Of a stretch of 64,000 nucleotides of DNA, positions 45,880 through 55,289 are shown one piece after another. Position 1 is the stretch's first letter. The number at the start of each line of letters is the position of its first letter. The notes below the pieces were generated by a model. The model was not told the DNA's origin. It worked only from the letters and a program-made list of their open reading frames with translations, and ran no database searches. A program made the translations under genes and the position numbers. This stretch comes from Bradyrhizobium sp. AS23.2 (GTDB lineage: Bacteria > Pseudomonadota > Alphaproteobacteria > Rhizobiales > Xanthobacteraceae): positions 1 to 64,000 of the forward strand of contig NZ_LGHM01000043.1 of the NCBI RefSeq assembly GCF_001908185.1, written 5' to 3'.

Positions 45880-46059
45880 ATGAAGAAGTTTGCGCTGGGG
45901 GACGTCGTTAACAGTGACAAGGGCCGCCGCGGCGTCATCCGCGCCGCCTTCAGATCGAGGGAAGGCCAGCAGTTCTACGCCGTCGAGAAGGACGGTGCGA
46001 TGGACTATCTGGAGGAAGACCGCCTCACCCCGGCGCCGCGCGTCGAGCTTGCGGCCTGA
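45880..46059 (+). CDS. small SH3-like hypothetical protein (59 aa)
   Basis: MKKFALGDVVNSDKGRRGVI, then RAAFRSREGQQFYAVEKDGA and MDYLEEDRLTPAP, reads like a small beta-barrel of the kind found at ends of ribosome- or DNA-binding proteins. GGGCGGAAG precedes the ATG at 45880; the longer upstream frame is rejected. It is convergent with the esterase-like gene, 16 bases away. No function is assigned. Confidence 0.65.
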   Translation: MKKFALGDVVNSDKGRRGVIRAAFRSREGQQFYAVEKDGAMDYLEEDRLTPAPRVELAA

Positions 46060-46075
46060 TCCAACTCATCCTGCT

Positions 46076-47536
46076 CTAGCGCGCGAGGCGATCGAGACGG
46101 TCCGACCAGGGGTCGTCTCCGCTCGCCATGCGATCGTTGGTGATCAGCAGAAGGCGATCGCCTCCCGCCGCCGCGTCCCAGCGCGGCAGGTCGGGACCGT
46201 TGGGATCGCCGCTCTTCGCGAAGTTGATCCAGTAAGCGCGCATCCGGTTTGCGACCTCGCGATCGCGCCGTGAAAACATGCCCGCACCGGGCACGCCTTC
46301 CGCGCCGAAGATGAACTGCAACTCGCGCCCGTGACCGCCGTCGGGATTCGCGCGCTGCGCCTCCGGAACATAGGCGAAGCGATAGCGAAAGGTCGGCGCG
46401 CCGCTTGCGGCATGCAGGCGAGCCAGCAACCTCGCCGGCTCGGAGAAGACCTCGTCGGTGTAGAAGCGCGCCGCAAGTTCGGACGATGTGGTGAGACCGG
46501 GGTAGAGTTTGCGTAGCTCATCGAGTGTGCCGCCTGACGATGCTAGCTGCTCCTTGATGTCGAGATCACTGTCAAACCGCGTCTCATCAACATTCGAGCC
46601 GATGATGAGGGGAACGCGACTTTCATGTCCCGCCGCGAACCCCGCGGCGACGCTTTCGGTAACCAGGCTTCCATCGATCGCCGGGGCGAAGCTGTGCGGG
46701 GATTTTGCCAGCATTCGCTTTTCGGCGGCCAGCAGTTGCGCCGGTGTGACCGTGCGCAAATCAGTCTCCTGCCCGAGTGCCGCCGCGAAGTCCCGGCCTG
46801 CGGCTTCCGCATCCTGCGCCGGGCGCAGGCGCGCGCGGCCCGGCACCGATTGCAGAATGGCTTTCTGAAACAGATCGCGCGACTGCGTACACAGCATCAG
46901 GAGCGCGATTGAGGTCGCGCCGGCACCGCTGCCAAACAAGGTAACGTTGTTCGGATCGCCGGCGAAGGCCGCGATGTTGTCGTGCACCCAATGCAGCGCT
47001 GCAATCTGGTCCATCAGGCCGTAATTGCCAGAGCTGCCTACCGACAGCGTGGGATGGGTGAGCCAGCCGAGTGCGCCGAGACGATAATTGACGCTGACCA
47101 CGATGAGGCCGGCCTGTGCGAGCTTTGCGCCGTCGAACAACGGATCATTCGCTGTGCCGCTGACGAAGGCTCCGCCATGGATGAACACCATCACCGGCAG
47201 CGGGCCGTCAACGCCGAAGGGACGGAATACGTTCAGCGTGAGGCAATCCTCGCTCGCGCCGGGCAATGACGGTTGAAGGCACGGCGCCGCGTAATCGTAA
47301 GCGGTGCGCATCTCCGAACTCTCGGGCGTCGCCTGTGGTGGACGCCACCGCAGCGGGCCGAGCGGCGGCGTTGCGTAAGCGAGTCCCCTGAACGAGGCCA
47401 CCTCGCCTTCGACGGCGCCGAGCATCTGTCCTTCACGCGTCAGCGCAAATGGAAATTGTCCAACCGCCTGGGCTACGGCCATATCGGCGCAACCGAGGAA
47501 CGCGGAAGCGGCAAGAAGCGCAAGCAGGGACCGCAT
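46076..47536 (-). CDS. carboxylesterase-fold protein lacking the usual nucleophile
   Basis: A 486-residue type-B carboxylesterase homologue with a signal peptide (LLALLAASAFLGCADMAVAQ). The family landmarks are present: FRGLAYATPPLGPLRWRPP, SEDCLTLNVFRP, the oxyanion-hole VMVFIHGGAFVSG, and the His region GHGRELQFIFGAEG. The nucleophile elbow, normally GESAG, reads GSGAG at 202-206, with Gly where the catalytic Ser belongs and Ser one residue earlier. The protein may be a pseudo-enzyme, or Ser203 may serve instead. It is exported, so it acts in the periplasm or outside. Confidence 0.85.
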   Translation of the reverse strand: MRSLLALLAASAFLGCADMAVAQAVGQFPFALTREGQMLGAVEGEVASFRGLAYATPPLGPLRWRPPQATPESSEMRTAYDYAAPCLQPSLPGASEDCLTLNVFRPFGVDGPLPVMVFIHGGAFVSGTANDPLFDGAKLAQAGLIVVSVNYRLGALGWLTHPTLSVGSSGNYGLMDQIAALHWVHDNIAAFAGDPNNVTLFGSGAGATSIALLMLCTQSRDLFQKAILQSVPGRARLRPAQDAEAAGRDFAAALGQETDLRTVTPAQLLAAEKRMLAKSPHSFAPAIDGSLVTESVAAGFAAGHESRVPLIIGSNVDETRFDSDLDIKEQLASSGGTLDELRKLYPGLTTSSELAARFYTDEVFSEPARLLARLHAASGAPTFRYRFAYVPEAQRANPDGGHGRELQFIFGAEGVPGAGMFSRRDREVANRMRAYWINFAKSGDPNGPDLPRWDAAAGGDRLLLITNDRMASGDDPWSDRLDRLAR

Positions 47537-47618
47537 CTTCGGGGGATCTCGATGCGCTGAAGGGTTCCCTGCAGGTTACGTCCGCGGCCCGCAGCGAAGC
47601 AAGCTCCGCGACGGACGG

Positions 47619-47840
47619 TTAGCTGCTCTTGCAGCCGTTCTTGCCGGCGATCTCCGCGAGCGCACGGCGGGCGACAATGCCGAGTTCGCCCAGCGTGGAG
47701 TGACCGGATTGCGCCGCTTCGATCAGGCGCTCGGCGATGAATCTGCGGCTGTCGTGATCGCCGCCGTGAGGCAATTGCCGGCACGTCTCCTCAAGGACGA
47801 CGTCCATGTTGGCTTTGGTCCGCTCACTCAACTCTGTCAT
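47619..47840 (-). CDS. small hypothetical protein (73 aa)
   Basis: MTELSERTKANMDVVLEETC, then RQLPHGGDHDSRRFIAERLI, forms what looks like a compact helical protein with two cysteines. The start at 47840 is chosen over an earlier one at 47879 because the extra N-terminus has unlike composition. I recognise no named family. It is upstream of the esterase-like gene on the same strand and could share its promoter. Confidence 0.65.
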   Translation of the reverse strand: MTELSERTKANMDVVLEETCRQLPHGGDHDSRRFIAERLIEAAQSGHSTLGELGIVARRALAEIAGKNGCKSS

Positions 47841-48069
47841 GACATCCGGTTGGCAACGCGTGGCACGGAACCGCAGCATACACAGACAGATCGAGCCTGA
47901 TTAGCCCGGAAAATCACGGCCATTGTGCATCGCGATAGGTGTAGGCCCGCAACCTTCGCGCCGCCACGATGTCGGCGCAAACGACTACCGAAGATTGCAC
48001 TTGTCCTGATGACAAGCCGGACCCGCGGCGATAGCCTGCCGGCATAACAAAATACACGGGAGGAATGCC

Positions 48070-50760
48070 ATGCCTGACGCAATGGTCGCCGCACGTGAGT
48101 CCAAAGCGGCGAGTGGAAAAGCCCAACAAGTCGACGTTGCCGTCGTCGGCGCCGGATTTGCCGGTCTCTATCTTCTCCATCGCCTGCGCAAGGCCGGGCT
48201 CACGACAGTCGCTCTCGAAGAGGCCGGCGATGTCGGTGGCACCTGGTACTGGAACCGTTATCCCGGCGCCCGCTGCGATATCCAGACCATCGATTACAGC
48301 TACACGTTCGATCCGGAACTCGATAAGGCCTGGACCTGGTCGGAGAAATACGCGACCCAGCCCGAGATACTGCGCTATCTCGGCTTCGTCGCGGATCGCT
48401 ACGATCTGCGCCGCGACATTCGCTTCAACACCAAGGTCACGGAAGCCAAGTGGGACGAGGCGACTGAGCGCTGGCAACTCACCACCGACAATGGCGATCC
48501 CGTCTCCTGCCGACACTACATCATGGCGACCGGCTGTCTCTCCGCGCCGAAGCCGCCGGAGATCGATGGCGTCAAGGAATTCAAGGGCGAGGTGTATTTC
48601 ACAGGCCGCTGGCCGCATGACGGCGTCAATCTCGCCGGCAAGCGCGTCGCCGTGATCGGCACCGGCTCGTCAGGCATTCAATCGATCCCGCTGATTGCCG
48701 AACAGGCCGCACATCTGACCGTGTTCCAGCGCACGCCGAATTTCGCGCTGCCTGCGCATAACGGCCCCTCGCCGTCCGATCGCATGGGCCTTTTCCAGGA
48801 CGACCGTGCGGCCTATCGCGAGCAGGCGCGGCAATCGATGGCCGGCGTGCCATATCCGCAGCAGATGGCCGTGAGCTGGCAATTGAGCGACGCCGAGCGC
48901 CGCGCGCGCTTTGAAGAGGCTTGGGGTAAGGGCGATCTCGTCTACATCCTCACGCAGCTCTGGGCCGACCAGGCCGTCGACTTCGACGGCAACAAGCTGA
49001 TCTGCGACCTCATCCGCGAGAAGATCTCGGCGGCCGTGAAGAATCCGGAGACGGCGGCGGCGCTGATGCCGCATGACCATCCTTTCGGCGCAAAACGCCC
49101 CTGCCTCGACACCAACTACTATGCCACCTACAACCGGCCGAACGTCACGCTGGTCAATCTGCGCCAGGAGCCGATCAAGGCGATCACCGCAAGTGGCATC
49201 ACCACAAGCAAGCGTAGCGTGGACGTCGACGTCATCGTGTTCGCGACCGGCTTCGACGCCATGACCGGCGCGATCCGGGCCGTGCATCCGATCACCGGGC
49301 GCGGCGGCAAGTCGCTCACCGATGTCTGGGCGCACGGGCCGCAGACCTACCTCGGGCTCACGGTCGAGGGCTTCCCGAACTTCTTCATGATTACCGGTCC
49401 CGGAAGCCCGTCGGTGCTGTCGAACATGGCGGTCTCGATCGAGCAGCATGTCAACTGGGTGGTCGACCGGCTCAAAGCGTTGCGCGACGCCGGCTTCACC
49501 ACGATCGAGCCGACCGAGACGGCGCAGGCCGGCTGGGGCCAGCACATGGCCGACTGTTCGATGCTGACGCTGCACCGTCTCGCCAACACCTGGTACACGG
49601 GTGCCAATGTGCCCGGCAAGGTGCAGGGCCTGATGCCCTATACCGGCGGCGTCGGTCCCTATCGCAGCATCTGCGACGAGGTCGTCGGTCGCGGCATGCT
49701 CGGCTTCAAGCTCACCGGCCCAAATGTCGCCGCCCAGTGCAACGATGGCGAGGTGGTGCGCCTGCAGCCGGATGTGCGGCTGGTGCTGAACCTGCTTGCA
49801 TCGCTGAATCTGCCGCCGATCGAGTCGATGGGCGCGCTTGGCGCCCGCGCCTTCGTCGACGAGTTCAACAAGGGCCGGCCCGCGGGGCGGCCGATCGGCG
49901 ATATCGTCGACGGTACCCTGCCCGGTCCAGACGGACCTCTGCCTTACCGTGTGTACCGGCCGGCAGCGCCCGGGCCGCATCCCGTTGTGGTCTATTTCCA
50001 CGGTGGCGGCTGGGTGCTCGGCGACGAGCAGTCCGATGAACCGTTCTGCCGCGACATGGTGCGGCGGACCGGCATGATCTTTGTCAGCGTCGGCTATCGC
50101 CATGCGCCCGAGCATCGCTTCCCGACCGCGGCTGAAGATGGCTACGCGGCGACGCGCTGGATCGCCGAGCACCTCGCCGAGCTCGGCGGCAAACCTGGCC
50201 CGGTGCTGGTCGCGGGCTGGAGCGCCGGCGGCAACATCGCCGCCGTCACCTGCCAGCTTGCGCGTGACCGCGGCGGGCCTGAGATCGCCGGCCAGCTTCT
50301 GGTGTGTCCGGTCACCGACTGCACCTACGATCGTCCGTCCTACAACGATAATGCGACCGGCTACTTCCTGACGCGCTCACTGATGTACTGGTTTTGGGAC
50401 CTCTACTGCTCGCCGGCCGACCGCACCGATCCGCGCGTCTCGCCGCTACGCGGCAAGGTCGCGGGTCTGCCGCCGGCCTTCGTCGTCACCTGCGAGTTCG
50501 ATCCGTTGCGCGATGAGGGCGTCGCCTATGCCGAGGCGATGGCGGCTGCAGGGGTCCCGGTCGAGCAGCTCAAGGCGCGCGGTCATTTCCACTCGTCATT
50601 TGCGATGGTGGACGTGGTCATCACCGGTGTGTCTGGACGGGTGAAGATGGCCGAGGCCTTGCGGGGCTTCGCCGGGCTTCCTCCGCAGGTCAGTCGCGGC
50701 GATGAGAACAGCCACGGTCAAACCAGCCCGGGGCACAAGATCGCGGCGGCCGCGAGCTAA
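48070..50760 (+). CDS. fusion of flavin monooxygenase (BVMO-type) and HSL-family esterase
   Basis: An 896-residue protein. Residues 1 to about 545 are a class B flavin monooxygenase: FAD loop GAGFAG at 27-32, NADPH loop GTGSSG at 197-202, and the Baeyer-Villiger fingerprint at 171-182 ([12 protein letters not shown]), in which the usual His is Phe177. Residues about 590-880 are an HSL-type hydrolase: HGGGW from 644, GWSAGG with nucleophile Ser718, and probable acid Asp811 and His839. The fusion suggests a ketone is converted to an ester and then hydrolysed by the same chain. GGGAGGAATGCC precedes the ATG. No signal peptide is seen. Confidence 0.92.
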   Translation: MPDAMVAARESKAASGKAQQVDVAVVGAGFAGLYLLHRLRKAGLTTVALEEAGDVGGTWYWNRYPGARCDIQTIDYSYTFDPELDKAWTWSEKYATQPEILRYLGFVADRYDLRRDIRFNTKVTEAKWDEATERWQLTTDNGDPVSCRHYIMATGCLSAPKPPEIDGVKEFKGEVYFTGRWPHDGVNLAGKRVAVIGTGSSGIQSIPLIAEQAAHLTVFQRTPNFALPAHNGPSPSDRMGLFQDDRAAYREQARQSMAGVPYPQQMAVSWQLSDAERRARFEEAWGKGDLVYILTQLWADQAVDFDGNKLICDLIREKISAAVKNPETAAALMPHDHPFGAKRPCLDTNYYATYNRPNVTLVNLRQEPIKAITASGITTSKRSVDVDVIVFATGFDAMTGAIRAVHPITGRGGKSLTDVWAHGPQTYLGLTVEGFPNFFMITGPGSPSVLSNMAVSIEQHVNWVVDRLKALRDAGFTTIEPTETAQAGWGQHMADCSMLTLHRLANTWYTGANVPGKVQGLMPYTGGVGPYRSICDEVVGRGMLGFKLTGPNVAAQCNDGEVVRLQPDVRLVLNLLASLNLPPIESMGALGARAFVDEFNKGRPAGRPIGDIVDGTLPGPDGPLPYRVYRPAAPGPHPVVVYFHGGGWVLGDEQSDEPFCRDMVRRTGMIFVSVGYRHAPEHRFPTAAEDGYAATRWIAEHLAELGGKPGPVLVAGWSAGGNIAAVTCQLARDRGGPEIAGQLLVCPVTDCTYDRPSYNDNATGYFLTRSLMYWFWDLYCSPADRTDPRVSPLRGKVAGLPPAFVVTCEFDPLRDEGVAYAEAMAAAGVPVEQLKARGHFHSSFAMVDVVITGVSGRVKMAEALRGFAGLPPQVSRGDENSHGQTSPGHKIAAAAS

Positions 50761-50769
50761 CCGTAACAA

Positions 50770-50805
50770 GGCAGCCGGGAACCTTTTCCCGGCTGCCGCG
50801 TTTTG
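50770..50805 (+). terminator. Rho-independent terminator
   Basis: GGCAGCCGGGAA (50770-50781), loop CCTT and TTCCCGGCTGCC (50786-50797) form a perfect 12-bp stem followed by GCGTTTTG. It lies nine bases after the stop of the monooxygenase-esterase fusion. Confidence 0.88.
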
Positions 50806-50870
50806 TGCACCGGCACGCAAAGCCGCGTGCTGGAGTATTTTCTGGAGTATTTTTTGCGTGAGGCAGGGCG

Positions 50871-51146
50871 ATGAGGGATGTGTCAGTTGCGGATTCAAAG
50901 GTCAATTTTGGTGCGCTCGCGGCCCTGCATAAATGGCCGTCGCTTGCAAACCAGCGCAGGCCGGAGAGAGAGTCTTATCAGGTGAGCGAAGGCACTCTCG
51001 ATGAGTGCATCTCCGCTTTCATGGGGAAGCCGGCGGCGACGCGGCATCTCTATGAGATCCACACGACGGCGCAGCCGCCGCTGGTCATGGATATCCTCTC
51101 GCCCGAGCACGTCACCGAGCTATCGCGGCTGAGAGAGTTTCTCTGA
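50871..51146 (+). CDS. hypothetical protein (91 aa)
   Basis: A soluble protein with no known motif: VNFGALAALHKWPSLANQRR, then ESYQVSEGTLDECISAFMGK and TRHLYEIHTTAQPPLVMDIL. Codon bias is like neighbouring genes. GCAGGG lies just before the ATG. It follows the terminator of the fusion gene and precedes another small gene on the same strand. Function is unknown. Confidence 0.6.
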   Translation: MRDVSVADSKVNFGALAALHKWPSLANQRRPERESYQVSEGTLDECISAFMGKPAATRHLYEIHTTAQPPLVMDILSPEHVTELSRLREFL

Positions 51147-51259
51147 CTGCGTGTGGTTGCTCCGGCTGCAGGCGCGCGGCAAGCTTTTCGCGAGGCCAGG
51201 AACCTTCTTCCGGTTCTTCCCGTTAACAGGGATCGGAAGCCAAGGCGTGAGTCCCTTCG

Positions 51260-51565
51260 ATGCTTGAAGCCGGAGCCCCTTCCCCGATCGTGCCTTATGG
51301 CGCGGATCAGACCTTGTTCGTGGTGATCGACCGCCGCGACGACGCGACTGAAATCCGCATCGAGCGCAGCGACCTCGAAGCCACGATCGGCGAACTCGTC
51401 GCCGGCTGCTTCAACGACCCCATCAAGGTGATGTCGTTCAACACGCTCGAACATTGGATGAAGGACATTTCGACCGATGTCGCCGGTGAAATCCGGACGC
51501 GCTGCGACATCGACGGTGTAACGCTGCCCGACTATCTCAGCGATTTCGTCGACAGCCACACCTGA
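51260..51565 (+). CDS. hypothetical protein (101 aa)
   Basis: A soluble acidic protein (LFVVIDRRDDATEIRIERSD, then LEATIGELVAGCFNDPIKVM and DVAGEIRTRCDIDGVTLPDY). It looks globular, with alternating strand and helix, and its codon bias fits the genome. No family is recognised. Together with the 91-residue gene it may form a small transcription unit. Confidence 0.65.
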   Translation: MLEAGAPSPIVPYGADQTLFVVIDRRDDATEIRIERSDLEATIGELVAGCFNDPIKVMSFNTLEHWMKDISTDVAGEIRTRCDIDGVTLPDYLSDFVDSHT

Positions 51566-51613
51566 GCGCATCATCCGCACCGGCGCGCACTTCGGAGCTT
51601 GGTTTTTTGGTGA

Positions 51614-51769
51614 TTAGGCGCGCCGGTACCTGCCGGCGATGATCTCAATCTCGCGGCGGCGTTCGCCGGCGAAGGTCAGAAGCTTTTCGATCGTCAGCGT
51701 ATCCGTGATCCGTTTGGCGAGGCGTTCGGCGCGTGCGGCCTGATCTTCGAGATACTGGATCGTGTTCAA
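51614..51769 (-). CDS. small helical protein (51 aa), TTG start
   Basis: MNTIQYLEDQAARAERLAKR, then ITDTLTIEKLLTFAGERRRE, reads as two charged amphipathic helices. The TTG at 51769 has GGGAGG six bases upstream, which decides the start; the frame to 51820 adds an unlike arginine-rich stretch. It is convergent with the 101-residue gene. No function is assigned. Confidence 0.6.
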   Translation of the reverse strand: MNTIQYLEDQAARAERLAKRITDTLTIEKLLTFAGERRREIEIIAGRYRRA

Positions 51770-51885
51770 GCGCCGCCTCCCGAAAGGCCCCCGAATTGGA
51801 GCCCCGACCTGTTTGGGCAACCATCGTGCGCCAGAGCGGCTAACAGCCCGTTAAGCGCGGCGCCTCAATGTTCATGGACTATGCG

Positions 51886-52410
51886 CTATTGCACGACGTC
51901 GAGCCTGACATTGGCGACGCCCTTGTCGACCATGCCGAGCGCCGAGGCCGCGGAAGGAGAGATGTCGACGACGCGTCCACGAACATAGGGCCCGCGATCG
52001 TTGACCCTGACGGTCACGAAGCGGCCAGAGGAGACATCGGTGACCCGCAGCTTTGTGCCGAACGGCAGGGTGGGATGGGCCGCGGTCAATTCGTTCTTGT
52101 CGAACTTCTCGCCGCTCGCGGTCTCCGTATCCGAGTAGAAGCTGGCAACGCCATGTGCGGCGGTTTGCTTTGCGTCTCCGGCACCATGAGCGACACGCAC
52201 ACGGTTGTTCGGCCGCGGGTGCAGGTGCGCTACTCTGTGGGGCCGTTGCATGGCGGCCTGCCGGCTTGTGGCGGCGAGATCGGCCCTCTGGCGGCCGACC
52301 GGCGATTGCGCGCACGCGGCGAGCGAAGCGGCACCGATGATGGCAAGCAGCAACCGGCTCAGGGTTGCGAAGGAAATCCAGGCACTTTCGGTATGCGTAA
52401 TGTGAGACAT
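51886..52410 (-). CDS. RlpA-family lipoprotein
   Basis: A 174-residue protein with a lipobox: LLLAIIGAASLAACAQ places a cysteine directly after LAA. A basic linker leads to the RlpA double-psi beta-barrel: GVASFYSDTETASGEKFDKN, LTAAHPTLPFGTKLRVTDV, VTVRVNDRGPYVRGRVVDIS. In E. coli RlpA this domain is a lytic transglycosylase for denuded glycan at the septum; the SPOR domain is absent here. The start at 52410 follows GGGGCGTACC only weakly. A shorter paralogue is at 34190. Confidence 0.87.
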   Translation of the reverse strand: MSHITHTESAWISFATLSRLLLAIIGAASLAACAQSPVGRQRADLAATSRQAAMQRPHRVAHLHPRPNNRVRVAHGAGDAKQTAAHGVASFYSDTETASGEKFDKNELTAAHPTLPFGTKLRVTDVSSGRFVTVRVNDRGPYVRGRVVDISPSAASALGMVDKGVANVRLDVVQ

Positions 52411-52712
52411 GGTACGCCCCTCCGAACAACCCTGAGTTTCGGTGGGCAATCGGGGCAGAACCTTGTCGGAACAAAAGCGGGCCGGAGGCCGCGGCCGTTT
52501 CGCGTCAGCTGTGACGATTCCACCACAGTGGCGTGTCCTGAATCGGGACAGACTCTGGAAAAATCAGCCTGCGACGCGCCAGACGATCGGGCGCGCCTCT
52601 GGCTGAGCTTCGTTCGCCTCGCCGTCCCCCCCTTCAGGCTGGCGAGAAAGTCGAGTTCCCGTTGTGTCAGTATGCACATCATGAACCCGATCCGGTTGCG
52701 AAGGCCGTGCCG

Positions 52713-53040
52713 TCAGCCGACGAGGCCATCCATCGGCTTGACGTCGCCACTGCCCCGGGAAGACAGCATCAGCCAGCACCTTCTCCCCGACGCGCAGGTG
52801 ATCCCTGAGCAGGCCTTTCAGCACCGCGCGCAGATCCGAGGTCGGCTTGAGGTCGCGATCCTCGAGGAGTTGCGCCGGCTTCAGTCCCGGCCAGTCGACA
52901 ATCACGCGGCCGCCGACGAGCCCGCCGCCGATGAGGAAGGCGACCGTGCCGGTACCGTGATCGGTGCCCTGCGTGCCATTGATGCGCGCGGTGCGCCCGA
53001 ACTCGGTAACCACGGCAATACGGCACAACGGCGATTCCAC
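52713..53040 (-). pseudogene. DUF1501 protein, C-terminal remnant with frameshift
   Basis: The frame encodes the C-terminal part of a DUF1501 protein: VVTEFGRTARINGTQGTDHG, then TGTVAFLIGGGLVGGRVIVD and LKPTSDLRAVLKGLLRDHLR. After VFPG the written frame turns to nonsense. Deleting one G in the four-G tract (plus-strand C at 52753-52756) restores SGDVKPMDGLVG and a stop at 52713. About 300 residues of the usual N-terminus are missing; a dispersed repeat starts about 80 bases upstream of the break. DUF1501 proteins are exported and often paired with DUF1800 genes, none of which is seen. Confidence 0.8.
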
Positions 53041-53122
53041 CTGAAATGGTATCGCCGTGCTGACCTAATCGCGATCGGGCCGGCCACCCGGCTGATCAAA
53101 TAGCGTGAGAGCTCGAGAGGTG

Positions 53123-53271
53123 GTCATGCCCGGGCTTGCCGTCTTCGCCGAAGCTTCGCCGGCCCAACACCGGTAGCCCGGCGAAGCCTTGGCGGAGCCG
53201 GGTCCCGGGCATCCACGTTCTTCGTGCCATGGGGCAAGGCGTGGATGGCCGGGACAAGGCCCGGCCATGAC
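53123..53271. repeat. dispersed intergenic repeat
   Basis: The block runs from GTCATGCCCGGGCTTG to CAAGGCCCGGCCATGAC, with a central CCGGGCATCCACG and CGTGGATGGCCGG pair. It folds on itself and matches the style of Bradyrhizobium intergenic elements. It lies between malic enzyme and the broken DUF1501 gene and may mark the end point of the deletion. Confidence 0.7.
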
Positions 53272-53319
53272 GATGTGGGAATATCAGCGCACTAACCACG
53301 CCGTTCGGGCTTAGCGAGG

Positions 53320-54972
53320 TTAGTAATGCGGCTGGTACATCTGCGACTGGACCAGGCCCTTCACGTCGTTGGGCGCCGGGCCGTCGGCCAGCCCACGCTG
53401 ATAGGCGACGTCTGCGACAGCGGCGGCGATGCGGGCCGAGACCTCGCGGATGCGGGGCAGCGCCGGATAGAGGCTGCCTTGATCCAGGTCCTCCTTGCCG
53501 ACGCAATCGGCGAGCGTATGGGCGGCGGCCATGAACATCTCGTCCGTCACCAGCCGCGAGCCGCTCGCGATGACACCGAGGCCGACGCCGGGGAAGATGT
53601 AGGAGTTGTTGCCCTGGCGAGGCACGAAGGTACGGCCGCTCAGCTTCACCGGGTCATAGGGGCTGCCGCAGGCGAACAGCGCGCGGCCCTCGGTGTAGCG
53701 GTAGGCATCCTCGGCCGAGCATTCGGCCTTCGAGGTCGGGTTGGAGAGCGCGAACACGATCGGTTGTTCGTTGAGCTCGGCCATCGCCTTGAGCACTTCA
53801 GGCGCGAAGGCGCCTCCGACCGCGGCGACACCGATGATCGCTGTCGGCTTCAGCGTCCTGATCGCGGTGAGGAAGTCGGCGATCGGCGCCTGGCCGGCAT
53901 GCGCATAGCGGAGCTTGTGGCCGGAGAGGCCTTCCCGGCCGCCGACGACAAGGCCGCGGGAATCCACCAGCCAGTTGCGCCGGAGCGCCTCTGCCTCCGA
54001 GGCGCCCTCCGCCATCATGGCGGAGACGACGAGATCGGCGATGCCGGTCGCAGCCTCGCCCGCGCCGAGGAACAGGATGCGCTGGTCCCTCAGCTTGCCG
54101 CCGGATACACGCAGCGCCGAGAACAGGCCGGCGAGCGCTACCGCCGCAGTGCCCTGGATGTCGTCGTTGAAGACGCAAGTCTCATCGCGATATTTGTGCA
54201 GCAGCTTGAATGCCGAGTGATTGGCGAAATCCTCGAACTGGATCAACACGCCCGGAAAGGTCTTTCGCGCGGCCTGCATGAATTCGTCGACGAAGCTGTC
54301 ATAGGCCTCGCCCGTGAGCCGCCGCTCACGCAGGCCGAGATAATAGGGATCGTTCAGTAGCTCTTCATTGTTGGTGCCGACGTCGAGCACGATCGGCAGG
54401 CACAACTCCGGATGCAAGCCGGCGCATGCGGAATAGAGCGAGAGCTTGCCGACCGGAATGCCCATGCCGTTGGCGCCGAGGTCGCCGAGACCAAGGATGC
54501 GCTCGCCGTCGGTCACGACGATCAGCTTGGCCGGATAGGGCCAGTTCTTCAGAATCTCAGCGATCTGGCCACGATCGCGCGAGGAGATGAACATGCCGCG
54601 CGGCCGCTGGAAGATCAGGCCGTATTTCTGGCAGGCGAGCCCGACCGTCGGCGTGTAGATGATCGGCTGGATCTCGTCGATATTGTCGACAACGACGCGG
54701 AAGAACAGCGCCTCGTTGCGGTCGTGCAGCGCGTTCAGCGCGACGTATTTTTCGAGATCGGTCGGCAGCGTGCGCAGATTGGTCAGCACGCGCTCGACTT
54801 GGGTCTCTATCGTCAGCACGCAAGGCGGCAGCAGGCCTCGCAGGCCGAGCGCATCGCGCTCCGCTTCCGTGAAGGCGGTGCCCTTGTTGAGCAGGGGATC
54901 GCGCAGCAACGTCATGCCGTGCGCGGAATCGGATGGTGTCAAATGGGCATTGACCGGAGCAGGTCTATTCAC
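53320..54972 (-). CDS. NAD-dependent malic enzyme
   Basis: A 550-residue enzyme that oxidatively decarboxylates malate to pyruvate. The N-terminal domain has YTPTVGLACQKYGLIFQRPR, VVTDGERILGLGDLGANGMG (the malic enzyme signature) and EDFANHSAFKLLHKYRDETC, then VFNDDIQGTAAVALAGLF. The dinucleotide loop is FLGAGEAATGIADL. The length and single-domain form, without a phosphotransacetylase tail, fit the NAD-linked class. The start is a GTG after GGGGGAATTC. It stands alone. Confidence 0.95.
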   Translation of the reverse strand: MNRPAPVNAHLTPSDSAHGMTLLRDPLLNKGTAFTEAERDALGLRGLLPPCVLTIETQVERVLTNLRTLPTDLEKYVALNALHDRNEALFFRVVVDNIDEIQPIIYTPTVGLACQKYGLIFQRPRGMFISSRDRGQIAEILKNWPYPAKLIVVTDGERILGLGDLGANGMGIPVGKLSLYSACAGLHPELCLPIVLDVGTNNEELLNDPYYLGLRERRLTGEAYDSFVDEFMQAARKTFPGVLIQFEDFANHSAFKLLHKYRDETCVFNDDIQGTAAVALAGLFSALRVSGGKLRDQRILFLGAGEAATGIADLVVSAMMAEGASEAEALRRNWLVDSRGLVVGGREGLSGHKLRYAHAGQAPIADFLTAIRTLKPTAIIGVAAVGGAFAPEVLKAMAELNEQPIVFALSNPTSKAECSAEDAYRYTEGRALFACGSPYDPVKLSGRTFVPRQGNNSYIFPGVGLGVIASGSRLVTDEMFMAAAHTLADCVGKEDLDQGSLYPALPRIREVSARIAAAVADVAYQRGLADGPAPNDVKGLVQSQMYQPHY

Positions 54973-55289
54973 GAATTCCCCCAGGGAGTTTCTTATTGAA
55001 GGGCAAACATTGTCGGCCAGCGCTCACCTGAGATCAAGGACGTAGAAACTCGTGCATCGATTGTGATCTCGCACCGCAGCGAGATTTTCGCGATGGATCG
55101 CGAGTTGAGCGCGACAAAAGGTTAACGCCGCTAGGCTCCCGCCCCTCATGGTGAGGAGCGCGGAACGCGCGTCTCCGGACGATGCTGTGCATCGCCGGGC
55201 GAACCATGAAGGTCCCTCGCCCGCAGCCATCCTTCGAGACGCCCGCTTTCGCGGGCTCCTCAGGATGAGGAAGAGTGCATGTGAGACAG
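54973..55289. other. 317-bp intergenic region with a dispersed repeat
   Basis: The part at 55145-55269 is a dispersed repeat. The first 170 bases probably hold the malic enzyme promoter, but I see no convincing -35/-10 pair. No gene is supported. Confidence 0.5.
55145..55269. repeat. dispersed intergenic repeat (CTCATGGTGAGG type)
   Basis: CCTCATGGTGAGGAGCGCGG, then CGTCTCCGGACGATG, GAACCATGAAGG, CCATCCTTCGAGACGCCCGC and CTCCTCAGGATGAGG. The pieces are partly complementary to each other. This arrangement is typical of a common Bradyrhizobium intergenic repeat. Confidence 0.75.
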
